64,000 nt of DNA from DATFVA01 sp963743325 (GTDB lineage: Bacteria; Bacteroidota; Ignavibacteria; Ignavibacteriales; Ignavibacteriaceae), in contig CAVUOZ010000011.1 of assembly GCA_963743325.1 (NCBI GenBank), positions 62,001 to 126,000 of the forward strand. The letters run 5' to 3'. Each line of letters begins with the position of its first letter. Within the stretch, counting starts at the first letter, position 1. Made by a program: the position numbers and the translations under genes. Positions 1-8,469 of this stretch are shown here, piece after piece. The notes beneath the pieces were generated by a model. It was not told the origin of the DNA. It worked only from the letters and a program-made list of their open reading frames with translations, and searched no databases.

Positions 1-214
1 ACAACAGCTTTGATGATACAGAACCTATAGTTTCAAGATTTAATTTCCCGGTTACTTTCCCGGGTGATCCGGAAACCATTTCTCTTGTCAGTGCCCTTAT
101 CCTCCGGTTGGTGGGAACAATCATAAGCAGCGAATTCAGATTGCGCTGCTTCATTTTCAGGTTGATTTCAAAATCAATGTCGAATTCTTTGCGGCCGGTT
201 TTGGTTAAGATCAT
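1..214 (-). CDS. AddB-like nuclease/helicase subunit, N-terminus only
   Basis: Read on the minus strand from ATG 214-212, this frame stays open to the window edge (about 71 codons). It begins MILTKTGRKEF and then carries LLMIVPTNRRIRALTREMV, which resembles the first strand and nucleotide-site region at the start of AddB/PD-(D/E)XK helicase-nuclease subunits (the usual pattern is VPTxRRxRxLkxxl). Such proteins process double-strand DNA ends for recombination. The start overlaps the stop of the upstream CYTH gene as ATGA, so the two are probably translationally coupled. Only the N-terminus is present, so the nuclease domain cannot be checked and the family call is tentative. Confidence 0.55.
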   Translation of the reverse strand, partial: MILTKTGRKEFDIDFEINLKMKQRNLNSLLMIVPTNRRIRALTREMVSGSPGKVTGKLNLETIGSVSSKLL

Positions 215-720
215 TTTCTTTTCTGCTCCAGCATCAGATCCCTGTATGATTTCCGGATCTCGTTCTCTTTATTAAGAGACAGCAGATCAACGATTTTTTC
301 AAATCTTTTACCTGCATCCTCTTTTCCATTTACCACTAAAGTTTCAAGCTCAAGGAAGGAACCAAGACCCTCCACAGTATCTATATGGATCCTGGTATTA
401 TCATACAGATATAATAGTCTTTTCTTTTCAACTACCGTCTCTACTTCGAAAACATCTTTTAAATATTCCCTTGCATCATTCCTCTCAAGGGATATTAACT
501 GGTAATCAGACCATCTGTTGCCGGTTTTTTCATTTCTAAAATATTTAATCAGGGTCTGACTCCCATTTTCAAGCCGTAATTTCAGAAGACCGTTTTTAAT
601 CTTATAATAAATATCAATCTGTCCCAGCTCACCCTTAAATTCTGCATTAATTTCATTGAGCATCTCTATCATTTCAACCGGATTATCAACTTTAATTTTT
701 AATTCAAGGTTGGTCGGCAT
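211..720 (-). CDS. CYTH domain protein (class IV adenylate cyclase/triphosphatase fold)
   Basis: The 169-residue protein begins MPTNLELKIKVDN. The ELKIK segment matches the ExExK signature at the N-terminus of CYTH proteins, which form a tunnel-shaped barrel binding triphosphate substrates with metal ions. Further charged strands (LLKLRLENG, TLIKYFRNE, THID-like RIHIDTVEGLGSFLELE) fit the remaining barrel strands. Family members include class IV adenylate cyclases and inorganic or thiamine triphosphatases, and the substrate cannot be told from sequence. The gene overlaps its upstream methyltransferase neighbour by 17 bases and its downstream AddB-like neighbour by ATGA, so all three form a tight transcription unit. 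Confidence 0.8.
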   Translation of the reverse strand: MPTNLELKIKVDNPVEMIEMLNEINAEFKGELGQIDIYYKIKNGLLKLRLENGSQTLIKYFRNEKTGNRWSDYQLISLERNDAREYLKDVFEVETVVEKKRLLYLYDNTRIHIDTVEGLGSFLELETLVVNGKEDAGKRFEKIVDLLSLNKENEIRKSYRDLMLEQKRK

Positions 721-1336
721 TTGAGTTTCGCAATTCCTTCTTTAAATAAATCTGGAGGACTTCTCTTCCCTTTCTCGGTTTAATTGAATTGATTTTTTTT
801 GAAGAGAATAGTAATGAAAGATGCCGTGAAACCAGATCATAAAATTCCTGAACATCGACAGCAAAAGGTGGCCCTCCTTCCCTGTGCTCCACCGGGAACA
901 GAAGAGCAATAAGCCTTCCTCCCGGTTTTAATAATCCGGCTATTTTTTCGGCATATTCTTTTCTCCTTTCAGGAACAATAGCACAATATGTAACATAGTC
1001 ATAAATGTAATCAAAATAATCTCTGTAAATCGAATCCAGTCTGAAAACATCTTCAAGAAGAAAATTAACTTTTACTTTTTCTTTTTCTGCTAAATCCCTG
1101 GCAATCTTAATTGCCTCTATTGAGAAATCATCTGCGTAGACATCATAGCCTTTTTTAGCAGCAAGAATGGCATCATATCCTTTTCCGCATCCGGCGATAA
1201 GTATTTTACCCGGTTTCATAAACTTCCGGGCATCCATCAGGGCTTCAAAAACCGGGGTAGGAGTTCTTATGTCCCATTCTGCCAGATTATTACGGTAAAT
1301 ATCATCCCAGAAGGATGCTGATTCGGGTGCTGTCAT
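704..1336 (-). CDS. TPMT-like SAM-dependent methyltransferase
   Basis: This 210-residue class I methyltransferase has the SAM-binding glycine loop ILIAGCGKGYDA near residue 50, an acidic strand end (VYADDF) and a later LLKPGGRLIALLFP strand. The N-terminal SFWDDIYRNNLAEWDIRTP and the late HREGGPPFAV segment are typical of the thiopurine S-methyltransferase family. Bacterial members of this family methylate thiols or metalloids, and the natural substrate here is unknown. It is the first gene of the overlapping minus-strand run that continues into the CYTH and AddB-like genes. Confidence 0.85.
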   Translation of the reverse strand: MTAPESASFWDDIYRNNLAEWDIRTPTPVFEALMDARKFMKPGKILIAGCGKGYDAILAAKKGYDVYADDFSIEAIKIARDLAEKEKVKVNFLLEDVFRLDSIYRDYFDYIYDYVTYCAIVPERRKEYAEKIAGLLKPGGRLIALLFPVEHREGGPPFAVDVQEFYDLVSRHLSLLFSSKKINSIKPRKGREVLQIYLKKELRNSNADQP

Positions 1337-1407
1337 GATTGTCTACAAAATAGGATGTTGAATTTGATACAGACTTCATTAATTTTGAAGAATAAAAATA
1401 AAGCGTT

Positions 1408-2055
1408 ATGAAAAAGTTATTGCTACTGGTAATAATAATTATTCCCCTGCTAAATGTAAATGCACAGGAGATCGGGGAACTCGCACCTGATAAAAAACCG
1501 GAGGTATTCCCTGATAATATACTGGGTCTTGATATTATGTTTAGTGAGGGAGGTTTTGGTTTAGGAGGATTTTACAGAAGACAGTTCTCCGAGAAAATTA
1601 CGGCTTTCGCCGATGTTTCAATTTCAGAGGCAAAAGATGAACGGGAAATTGAATATTATGACTATTACACTAATCAGACATATACAGTCGGGAAAAAGAA
1701 TCGCGTTTTCCTTATTCCCGTTAACTTTGGCATTCAGTACAGACTTTTTGAAAACGTAATTTATGATAACCTCAGACCATATTTAAATGCCGGGGTGGGA
1801 CCTTCCCTGGTGCTTACAACTCCTTACTCGGAAGAGTTTTTTAAAGCCTTCGGTTATGCAGAACCTAAAGTTGCTGCAGGCGGATATTTTGGATTCGGGG
1901 CTAATTTCGGAATCGATAAAAGCAGTCTCGTTGGAATAAATATAAGATATTACATCATTCAGTTTTTTGATCAAGGCGTTGAAAGTCTTACCGGCAAATA
2001 CAATAAGACTCTCGGCGGATTCTTTTTAACCATAAATCTGGGAATGATGTATTGA
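1408..2055 (+). CDS. Outer-membrane beta-barrel-like protein
   Basis: The 215-residue product starts with a Sec signal peptide (MKKLLLLVIIIIPLLNVNAQ). After it come alternating hydrophobic/polar strands with many Gly, Tyr and Phe residues, and the chain ends GGFFLTINLGMMY, as expected for a small eight-stranded outer-membrane barrel. No catalytic motif is visible. Its stop codon overlaps the TTG start of the next gene, so the two are probably co-translated. The precise function is not recognisable. Confidence 0.7.
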   Translation: MKKLLLLVIIIIPLLNVNAQEIGELAPDKKPEVFPDNILGLDIMFSEGGFGLGGFYRRQFSEKITAFADVSISEAKDEREIEYYDYYTNQTYTVGKKNRVFLIPVNFGIQYRLFENVIYDNLRPYLNAGVGPSLVLTTPYSEEFFKAFGYAEPKVAAGGYFGFGANFGIDKSSLVGINIRYYIIQFFDQGVESLTGKYNKTLGGFFLTINLGMMY

Positions 2056-2780
2056 GCCTTGCTCTTCCCCCTTTTAAAGGATTCAGTAAAGATATATTTT
2101 CTTTCCTGGGAGAGCTCGAAAAGAATAACAATACAAAGTGGTTTGCAAAAAACAGGGAACGTTACCAGGAAAATATAGTACTTCCGGCAAAATCTTTCGT
2201 TGTTTCAATGGGGCAATTCTTTACACAGTTAAATCCCTCCATCAGGACTGAACCTATGTTTAATCAGACTCTTATGAGAATAAATAAGGATATGCGATTT
2301 TCAAAAGATGCGCCTTATAAGAACTATTTCCTGATTCATTTCGGAAGATTTAAGATGGATAGTGAGTTTTATCTTTATTTTGATAAACAGGGTGCCGACT
2401 ACGGCATTTTCTTAAATGCGGATACCGGGGACGAACTTTATTTTGAACAGAATCTCGAACAGTATCCACACGAAATACTAAAGACTTTTGATAAATACAA
2501 ATTAAATAACCGCTTCGACTTCCACGAGTTTAAGAAAACTCCGCAGCTTGTACAAAAGAAATTTAATGCCGGTAAACATTTTGATTTGTTAAAGAAGAAT
2601 AAATACATCCTTTTTGAAAAGGAAATTCCACGCGACAAAAAATTGCTGTACACAGCGGACATTTTAACCGAACTCGTTAAAAATTATGCCTCCCTTTACC
2701 CACTGTATTGTTTTGCTATTTCATCTCAGCCTTTAAAGCTGCTCGATAAATTTGAAGAGACAATGGGTGTCCCCGTCTAA
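2052..2780 (+). CDS. DUF2461 family protein
   Basis: This 242-residue protein opens FKGFSKDIFSFLGELEKNNN followed by TKWFAKNRERY, the hallmark start of the DUF2461 (TIGR02453) family, and continues with MRINKDMRFSKDAPYKNYF, also typical of that family. The biochemical role of the family is not established. The start is a TTG whose last bases overlap the TGA of the preceding barrel gene. The 3 prime end overlaps the end of the convergent thioredoxin-like gene by four bases. Confidence 0.85.
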   Translation: MSLALPPFKGFSKDIFSFLGELEKNNNTKWFAKNRERYQENIVLPAKSFVVSMGQFFTQLNPSIRTEPMFNQTLMRINKDMRFSKDAPYKNYFLIHFGRFKMDSEFYLYFDKQGADYGIFLNADTGDELYFEQNLEQYPHEILKTFDKYKLNNRFDFHEFKKTPQLVQKKFNAGKHFDLLKKNKYILFEKEIPRDKKLLYTADILTELVKNYASLYPLYCFAISSQPLKLLDKFEETMGVPV

Positions 2781-3331
2781 GATATTTCAGATTTCTTCCA
2801 TTTTATTGTACAGCCTATTGAAAACGTCTCGGGTATAGATATCTCGTCACTATTAATCAATTGCGATAATGCATCTTTAAGATATCTTGTGGTTACTCTT
2901 TCGGGTTCTTTCCAGTTATCATCAATTTTTCCGTGATAGGCAAGTTTCCTGTTTTCATCAAAAACAAAAACCTCAGGTGTATGTGTTGCATCAAACTTTT
3001 CTGCGATTGTCTGATCTTCATCCCTTAAATAGGGAAAATTGAATTTTTTATCCGCCGCCCTTTTCTTCATATTTCCAAAGGAATCTTCGGGGTAACCCGA
3101 ATCTTCGTTAGAATTTATTGCGATAACCTGCACACCTTTACTCCCGAATTCACGCTGTATTTCTTTTATTCTCTCTTCGTATGCCTGAACATATGGACAA
3201 TGATTACAGCTGAAAATGATTACAAGTAATTTTTTATCATTATATAAGGACGGGGAATAAAATTTCTCATCAGTGCCTCTCAAATTAAAATCAGGTAACG
3301 CTGAACTGATTTTCAGATTATTCGTAGCCAT
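2777..3331 (-). CDS. Thioredoxin-fold (AhpC/TSA-like) redox protein
   Basis: The 184-residue protein has the AhpC/TSA-Redoxin fold. Strand LLVIIFSCNHCPYV carries a CxxC (Cys-Asn-His-Cys) active site, followed by QVIAINSNEDSGYPEDSF and a cis-Pro region THTPEVFVFD. No signal peptide is visible, so it is probably cytoplasmic. This group resembles small TlpA/ResA-like thioredoxins, often called thioredoxin family protein. The exact partner is unknown. It lies convergent to the DUF2461 gene, and its promoter region abuts that of the M14 peptidase. Confidence 0.85.
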   Translation of the reverse strand: MATNNLKISSALPDFNLRGTDEKFYSPSLYNDKKLLVIIFSCNHCPYVQAYEERIKEIQREFGSKGVQVIAINSNEDSGYPEDSFGNMKKRAADKKFNFPYLRDEDQTIAEKFDATHTPEVFVFDENRKLAYHGKIDDNWKEPERVTTRYLKDALSQLINSDEISIPETFSIGCTIKWKKSEIS

Positions 3332-3399
3332 TTTTTACTCCAGTTGTTATTCAAATACATTTAGTAAATAAAAATTGTTATAGTTAAATTACAAATAAG

Positions 3400-4857
3400 A
3401 TGATCAAATTCTTTTTTGTAATCATTATACTAAACTCCCTTGTAATGGCGCAATACAAAGATTTTACCAGCCAGCTTAATAATACTTATGAGGATTTCCG
3501 CGAGAAATCACTCACAAACAGGCGATTTAAACATTCCGATATAAAAATTCTGATTAAAAAACTGCAGAACAATTCATTATTTACTGTTAAACAACCCGGT
3601 GTTTCTGCTCAGAACCGTGAAATATATCTAATATCGGTGGGGAGCGGCAAAACGAAAGTATTTCTATGGTCGCAGATGCATGGGGATGAATCGACCGCCA
3701 CAATGGCATTGTTTGATATTTTTAATTTCTTCTCAGGAAAAAATCAGTTCGGAGAATTAAAAAATCAGATACTGAAGGAACTTACGCTCTATTTCATCCC
3801 GATGGTTAACCCTGATGGAGCGGAAGTATTTGAAAGAAGAAATTCGTACCAGGTAGACTTAAATCGTGATGCGATCAGGCAGCAGACACCCGAAGGTAAA
3901 ATCCTTAAAGATACCTTTGATTCATTAAAAGCAGATTTTGGTTTTAATCTTCACGATCAGAGCATTTATTATAGTGCGGGCAGAAGTTTTAAATCTGCCG
4001 CAATTTCATTTCTTGCTCCGGCTGTTAATTATGATAAAACCGTTAACCCTGTCAGAGAAAAATCTATGCGGCTGATCGGGCAGCTCGTGAAGGTTTTAAG
4101 CGATTTTATCCCCGGCCATATCGGTAAATATACTGATGATTATGAACCCCGTGCATTCGGGGATAATTTTCAGACCTGGGGAACAAGCACAATTCTGATT
4201 GAAACAGGCGGCTGGAAGAATGACCCCGAAAAACAATATTTACGAAAACTTAATTTCATAATTCTGCTTACAGCTTTTAAAAGTATAGCGGAACGAGGCT
4301 ACCTGGATGAAAGCCTTGATACGTATGAAAAAATCCCCTTCAACGAAAAAGATAATATGATGGATCTGATCCTCAGAAACCTTATTTATAAAATCGGCAA
4401 TCAGAAGATTGTAATAGATGTGGGAATAAACAGGACTGAATTCAACAAAGACTCAGCCAGATCATTTTTCTCAATCGGAAGGGTCATCGATTTGGGAGAT
4501 CTTTCGGTATACAGCGGTTATGATGATTATGATCTTTCCGGCATGGAAATATCAATAGGTAAAACATATGAGAACAAAGCTGCTTCGATGGATGGATTAT
4601 CAAAATTAAATTTTTTGGACCTCTTTTCCAGGGGCATTACTAATGTTATCACTGACTTTCCGGTAGAAGAAAAATATTGTGAATTCCCTATCAATCTTGT
4701 TCTTAAGAAGCAGACACGTGACAAGATTGAAATTGATGGTCCGGCTAATTTTTGCATCTCGGAGAATGGTAAGGTAAAATTTGTTGCTGTTAATGGGTTC
4801 CTTATTGAGATTGAAACACCACATTTAGCGGGAGTAAACGGGGAAGTTATTCCTTGA
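3400..4857 (+). CDS. M14 family zinc carboxypeptidase, secreted
   Basis: The 485-residue protein has a short N-terminal hydrophobic signal (MIKFFFVIIILNSLVMAQ). The M14 catalytic set is visible: the HxxE-type zinc motif in SQMHGDESTAT, the NPDG segment followed by DLNRDA, the third zinc ligand His in GFNLHDQ, and the catalytic Glu in TILIETGGW. The N-terminal two-thirds is therefore the carboxypeptidase; the remaining ~150 residues form an extra C-terminal region with no recognised motif. It probably trims peptides in the periplasm or outside the cell. It stands alone, followed by the ECF sigma gene. Confidence 0.88.
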   Translation: MIKFFFVIIILNSLVMAQYKDFTSQLNNTYEDFREKSLTNRRFKHSDIKILIKKLQNNSLFTVKQPGVSAQNREIYLISVGSGKTKVFLWSQMHGDESTATMALFDIFNFFSGKNQFGELKNQILKELTLYFIPMVNPDGAEVFERRNSYQVDLNRDAIRQQTPEGKILKDTFDSLKADFGFNLHDQSIYYSAGRSFKSAAISFLAPAVNYDKTVNPVREKSMRLIGQLVKVLSDFIPGHIGKYTDDYEPRAFGDNFQTWGTSTILIETGGWKNDPEKQYLRKLNFIILLTAFKSIAERGYLDESLDTYEKIPFNEKDNMMDLILRNLIYKIGNQKIVIDVGINRTEFNKDSARSFFSIGRVIDLGDLSVYSGYDDYDLSGMEISIGKTYENKAASMDGLSKLNFLDLFSRGITNVITDFPVEEKYCEFPINLVLKKQTRDKIEIDGPANFCISENGKVKFVAVNGFLIEIETPHLAGVNGEVIP

Positions 4858-4932
4858 TCGTTTAATAACTGGTTTAATTTTAATATAATTGTTAACAATA
4901 AATACCTGTAATCGGATTAATAACCATCTAAT

Positions 4933-5544
4933 ATGTTTCCATTTCCAATTTTGCTGGCAATAATTGATAATCAAAAACAGCTTTACGCTGATTTTGAGAA
5001 AGAAGCAGTTCCGCATATGGATGCGCTGTTTAATTTTGCCCTGAGAATGACAGGAGATAGTGATGAAGCCGATGATCTTGTCCAGGAAACCTATCTTAAA
5101 GCGTTCCGGTTCTTCGATAAATTTGAAAAGGGAACTAATTGCAAGGCGTGGCTGTTCAGGATAATGAGAAATACTTACATAAACTCCTACAGGAAAACCT
5201 CTAAAGAACCTGATAAAATTGATTACGAAGTTGTAGAGAATTTTTATGAAAATATAAAACCCTCATCCACAGACAGCGCTCACCTTGAAAAAGAGATGTA
5301 TGACAATCTGCTTGATGACGAACTTTCAAATGCTATTGCGTCCCTGCCTGAAGATTTCAGAACGGTAATTATTTTATGCGATATCGAAGGATTCACCTAT
5401 GAAGAAATTGCGGATTTTGTTGATATTCCTGTAGGTACTGTTAGGTCACGACTGCACCGTGCAAGAAAAATGTTATTTACGAAATTATATAATTATGCTG
5501 CTGATAAAGGATATATCGATAAGACAACTGATGCAGGCGGATGA
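4933..5544 (+). CDS. ECF-type RNA polymerase sigma factor
   Basis: The 203-residue protein shows sigma region 2 (HMDALFNFALRMTGDSDEAD, then DLVQETYLKAFRFFDKF and AWLFRIMRNTYINSYRK) and region 4 (LPEDFRTVIILCDIEGFTYE, EIADFVDIPVGTVRSRLHRAR). It lacks regions 1 and 3, as ECF factors do. The residues before about position 15 are less conserved, so a slightly later start is possible. Its stop overlaps the ATG of the next gene (ATGA), which encodes a single-span membrane protein, and this arrangement is the usual sigma/anti-sigma pairing. Confidence 0.93.
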   Translation: MFPFPILLAIIDNQKQLYADFEKEAVPHMDALFNFALRMTGDSDEADDLVQETYLKAFRFFDKFEKGTNCKAWLFRIMRNTYINSYRKTSKEPDKIDYEVVENFYENIKPSSTDSAHLEKEMYDNLLDDELSNAIASLPEDFRTVIILCDIEGFTYEEIADFVDIPVGTVRSRLHRARKMLFTKLYNYAADKGYIDKTTDAGG

Positions 5545-6392
5545 AATTTATGAAGGAAAACAGAGATTTATATTATATAGCAGCACTTGTAGACGGAGAA
5601 ATTAAAGATCCTTCTGAAGAAAAAAAACTCCGGTACGAAATAGAAAATAATCCTGATCTGAAGTTTGAATACTTTGTTCAGTCATTCATAAAAAATCTTG
5701 TCTCTGAGAGAATGAAAATATCACCAGTCCCTGTAAAAGTCAGAAAACGGCTGGAAAGAAAAATCTCACCTGGGCGTAAATCTAATCTTATTTCCAGAAT
5801 ACTGCCTGAAATATATTTTACCAAACCCATGATTGCCTGGGGAAGTACAATTATTCTGATCGTAGCCATCCTCCTGATAATTTTTAGTCGCCCCCCGAGT
5901 CCTGAGTATAAAAATTTTGCCGGTGAACAAAGAGGCAGCACGAATATGTATATCCAGGCCAGACAAAATTTTGAAAATATTTTAGCCGGAAAGCTTTCTC
6001 CGCAGTTTACATCCGCCGATCCTGACAAAATAAAAGATTTTTTCACGGAACAAGGGGTGGCATATCCGACATATGTACCAGCAATAAAAGATTGGAAACT
6101 CGTTGGGGCAGTTGTATCAGTCGACCACGGGAAAAAGTTTGCTCATCATGTTTATTCAACTGCTGACGGTAAGCTGGTTTATTTGTTCCAGGTGGATGTA
6201 TCTGAAATTAAAAACAAAGATTTTCTTACGCTGACCGACGATTTAATCACATATCTTAATTCGGGCAACTGTTATGAATATACTGAAGGAAAGCTTGTTA
6301 CTCTTTTAACTATGGTAAAAGGAAATATTTTAGCAGTAGTGTCAAACAGCACTCCCGATGAGGTTGAAAATAATCTTTGTCAACTACAGTAA
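5541..6392 (+). CDS. Putative membrane anti-sigma factor
   Basis: The 283-residue protein has a cytoplasmic N-terminal region that starts YYIAALVDGEIKDPSEEKKL, similar to anti-sigma N-termini in layout. A single membrane span follows (about residues 98-116, TIILIVAILLIIFSR), and then a periplasmic C-terminal domain of about 160 residues. I do not see the HxxxCxxC of zinc anti-sigma factors. The ATGA overlap with the ECF sigma gene is the main reason for the call. The C-terminal domain (for example GVAYPTYVPAIKDWKLVGAV) is presumably the signal-sensing part. Confidence 0.75.
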   Translation: MKFMKENRDLYYIAALVDGEIKDPSEEKKLRYEIENNPDLKFEYFVQSFIKNLVSERMKISPVPVKVRKRLERKISPGRKSNLISRILPEIYFTKPMIAWGSTIILIVAILLIIFSRPPSPEYKNFAGEQRGSTNMYIQARQNFENILAGKLSPQFTSADPDKIKDFFTEQGVAYPTYVPAIKDWKLVGAVVSVDHGKKFAHHVYSTADGKLVYLFQVDVSEIKNKDFLTLTDDLITYLNSGNCYEYTEGKLVTLLTMVKGNILAVVSNSTPDEVENNLCQLQ

Positions 6393-6555
6393 AGATAAAA
6401 TTCTGTTTAATCTTAAAAACAACATATTGATCGTCAATTTCAATAATAAATGTGTAATTACTCATCAAAAACAGAAATAAGGTGTATATTAATTTGTTGA
6501 TTATACCTACTTCTTTTGCTATATTTAATGTCTGCAAATTTAAAAAGGTATTATT

Positions 6556-6939
6556 ATGGCTAGAATTAAAAATGTAGAAGCTTTTTGCGGAATTTGTAAT
6601 ACAGTACGGAAAATGGAACTTTTAGGAGAGGTCTCTTTAAGTGAAAATAGCGCAAACAAAAGATGGGCTAAGTGCAAGAAATGCAAACAGACTATGATTA
6701 TCGATCTCACAGAGGATGTGAAGGAGACAAAGCCATCTTTAGAAGGAATTGAAAACGGAGATTGCACAGTTTATTCTCCTTCAAAATCATTTGCAGTCGG
6801 AGAGTCTATTTATCATCAGAACTGGGATGATTTTGGGAAAGTTGTGGGAAAAGAAGTAATCTCCAGCGGACATAGTTCAATAACAGTAGAATTTCAGAAA
6901 TCAGGAAATAAAAAATTAATTGAGTCAATATCTCATTAA
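6556..6939 (+). CDS. Zinc-ribbon protein with tudor/CarD-like tail
   Basis: This 127-residue cytoplasmic protein has an N-terminal CxxC pair (FCGICN) and a second pair (AKCKKCKQ) about 30 residues later, which together fit a zinc ribbon. The C-terminal half contains FAVGESIYHQNWDDFGKVVG, then alternating strands ending EFQKSGNKKLIES. This resembles the small SH3/tudor-like barrel at the C-terminus of UvrD/PcrA or in CarD-type proteins, which contacts nucleic acid or RNA polymerase. The function is unknown, but binding to RNA polymerase or nucleic acid is a reasonable inference. The gene sits 28 bases before rpsU. Confidence 0.65.
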   Translation: MARIKNVEAFCGICNTVRKMELLGEVSLSENSANKRWAKCKKCKQTMIIDLTEDVKETKPSLEGIENGDCTVYSPSKSFAVGESIYHQNWDDFGKVVGKEVISSGHSSITVEFQKSGNKKLIESISH

Positions 6940-6967
6940 ACCGCCATTTAAAGCGAGGTGAAATAAC

Positions 6968-7159
6968 TTGGTTGGTATTACATTAGGCGAAAACGAATCA
7001 ATAGATAAAGCATTAAGAAGGTTCAAAAAGAAATACGAAAGATCCGGTGTGCTTAAGGAATTTAAAAAGAGAACCTTTTTTGTAAAGCCTTCAATTAAAA
7101 GAAGGATGGAAAGGCTTAAAGCCGAAAGACGTGCCCACAGAACCGATATTATGGAATAG
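6968..7159 (+). CDS. rpsU: 30S ribosomal protein S21
   Basis: The 63-residue basic protein starts at a TTG (MVGITLGENESIDKALRRFK) preceded by a good GAGGTG ribosome binding site seven bases upstream. It has the bS21 pattern: an acidic N-terminus, ALRRFKKKYERSGVL, then a strongly basic helix with RRMERLKAERRAH. S21 binds near the anti-Shine-Dalgarno end of 16S rRNA in the small subunit. A strong intrinsic terminator follows 24 bases after the stop. Confidence 0.95.
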   Translation: MVGITLGENESIDKALRRFKKKYERSGVLKEFKKRTFFVKPSIKRRMERLKAERRAHRTDIME

Positions 7160-7183
7160 TCATAAATAAATTGTTAAAATAAG

Positions 7184-7219
7184 ACCGTCTTAAAAAAATA
7201 TTTTGAGACGGTTTTTTTA
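7184..7219 (+). terminator. Intrinsic terminator of rpsU
   Basis: A 12-base-pair stem (ACCGTCTTAAAA with TTTTGAGACGGT, one G-U pair) encloses a 5-base loop and is followed at once by a run of seven T residues. It ends the zinc-ribbon/rpsU unit. Confidence 0.93.
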
Positions 7220-7250
7220 TTGTAATCTGGTCTGTCTCATTTCAATTTAA

Positions 7251-7372
7251 CTGACAAAATGTCATAAGTTTTTTATACGTTCCACACAAACTTCTCTCTC
7301 GTCCATCTCCAGTCTTTATCACCTCTTTCTTTACACATAAATCCCGTACTTAATTTGTCAAAATGGCAGACT
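7251..7372. repeat. Degenerate intergenic TIR element, copy A
   Basis: The left end is CTGACAAAATGTCATAA and the right end GTCAAAATGGCAGACT. Between them lies a pyrimidine-rich core TTCTCTCTCGTCCATCTCC that continues in steps of about 11 bases. The same order (TGTCATAA end, TCTCTCTCGTC core, AAATGGCAGACT end) is found at 30959-31103, and both copies are preceded by TTTCAATTTAA. I read them as two members of one small non-coding element family. The space between rpsU and the LOG gene holds nothing else that I can identify. Confidence 0.7.
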
Positions 7373-7412
7373 GCTATTTATTCAAAACCGGACAGATATT
7401 TTAAGAGATTTT

Positions 7413-8282
7413 CTACTTTAATTGAATTTTAGGCTCTTCCTGTCTTTTCTCTGTCTCTTTCCTTAAATAGTATTTTTCGAAATGCCTTGTTACCTGGGCA
7501 AACACTTCATCAATGTCATTACAGAATGAGAAAAGATTCATATCGGAAGGACTGATAACCGCGTTTGCAATAAGGGCATCAAAATTAATTATATTTTTCC
7601 AGTACTTTTCATCATAAACAATAAGCTGCATTTTCTTTTTTATTTTATTGGTCTGGATCAAAGTAATTATTTCAAAAAATTCATCCATAGTACCAAACCC
7701 GCCCGGAAAAACTATAAGTGCTTTAGCAAGGTATGCGAACCAGAATTTCCTCATAAAAAAGTAATGGAACTCAAATTTTAAATCGGGACTAACATATTCA
7801 TTAACAAATTGTTCGAAGGGAATGCTGATATTTAATCCCACTGAATACCCTCCGGCTATTTTTGCTCCCTTATTTGCTGCTTCCATAATACCCGGTCCGC
7901 CTCCCGTACAAATTATAAACCGGTTTCCTGATGTATCAAGATTCAGCGACCATTCGGTTAACCGCCGGGAAAGTTCCACGGCATCTTCATAATAACGTGA
8001 CATCCTTACCATATGCCGGGCATTTCTCAGGGCATCAGCAAGCTTATCATTTGATGCATCTATAGGGTCAATTGATTTGAATTTATTCAATTCAGCTATG
8101 GATTTTTTCTTTGACATTAATCTGGCTGATCCGAAGAATACAATAGTATCAACTATTTTATGTTTCCTGAACTTTGACTGCGGTTCCAGAAATTCTGAAA
8201 GTATCCTCAAAATCCTTGCATCGGATGAATTTAAAAAGTCGAGATCTTCATAAGCTTTTAGTATTGGTTTCTTTCTTGCCAT
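7413..8282 (-). CDS. LOG family nucleotide phosphoribohydrolase-like protein
   Basis: The 289-residue Rossmann-like protein contains both LOG/TIGR00730 signatures: FIICTGGGPGIMEAANKGA and VFPGGFGTMDEFFEIITLIQ (PGGxGTxxE). Proteins of this family hydrolyse the N-glycosidic bond of nucleoside 5 prime-monophosphates (cytokinin-activating LOG enzymes, PpnN). The N-terminal 100 residues are an extra segment compared with the shortest LOG proteins, as in longer TIGR00730 members. It is transcribed away from the PBP4 gene. The substrate in this organism is not known. Confidence 0.88.
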   Translation of the reverse strand: MARKKPILKAYEDLDFLNSSDARILRILSEFLEPQSKFRKHKIVDTIVFFGSARLMSKKKSIAELNKFKSIDPIDASNDKLADALRNARHMVRMSRYYEDAVELSRRLTEWSLNLDTSGNRFIICTGGGPGIMEAANKGAKIAGGYSVGLNISIPFEQFVNEYVSPDLKFEFHYFFMRKFWFAYLAKALIVFPGGFGTMDEFFEIITLIQTNKIKKKMQLIVYDEKYWKNIINFDALIANAVISPSDMNLFSFCNDIDEVFAQVTRHFEKYYLRKETEKRQEEPKIQLK

Positions 8283-8469
8283 ATCTGCCTTTAAATTATT
8301 TTTGAAAGTGAAGCCGGAATGCCTTTTAATTAATTTTAAATTACTCCATTTTTGCAGTAAAAAAAATAAGGATTATATTAAAAATATATTAAATCCCTTT
8401 TAGAGCATAAAAATAATATTACCTGTTAATTAAACAAATTCAGATTCAGTTAGATTTAAAAGGATGGGC

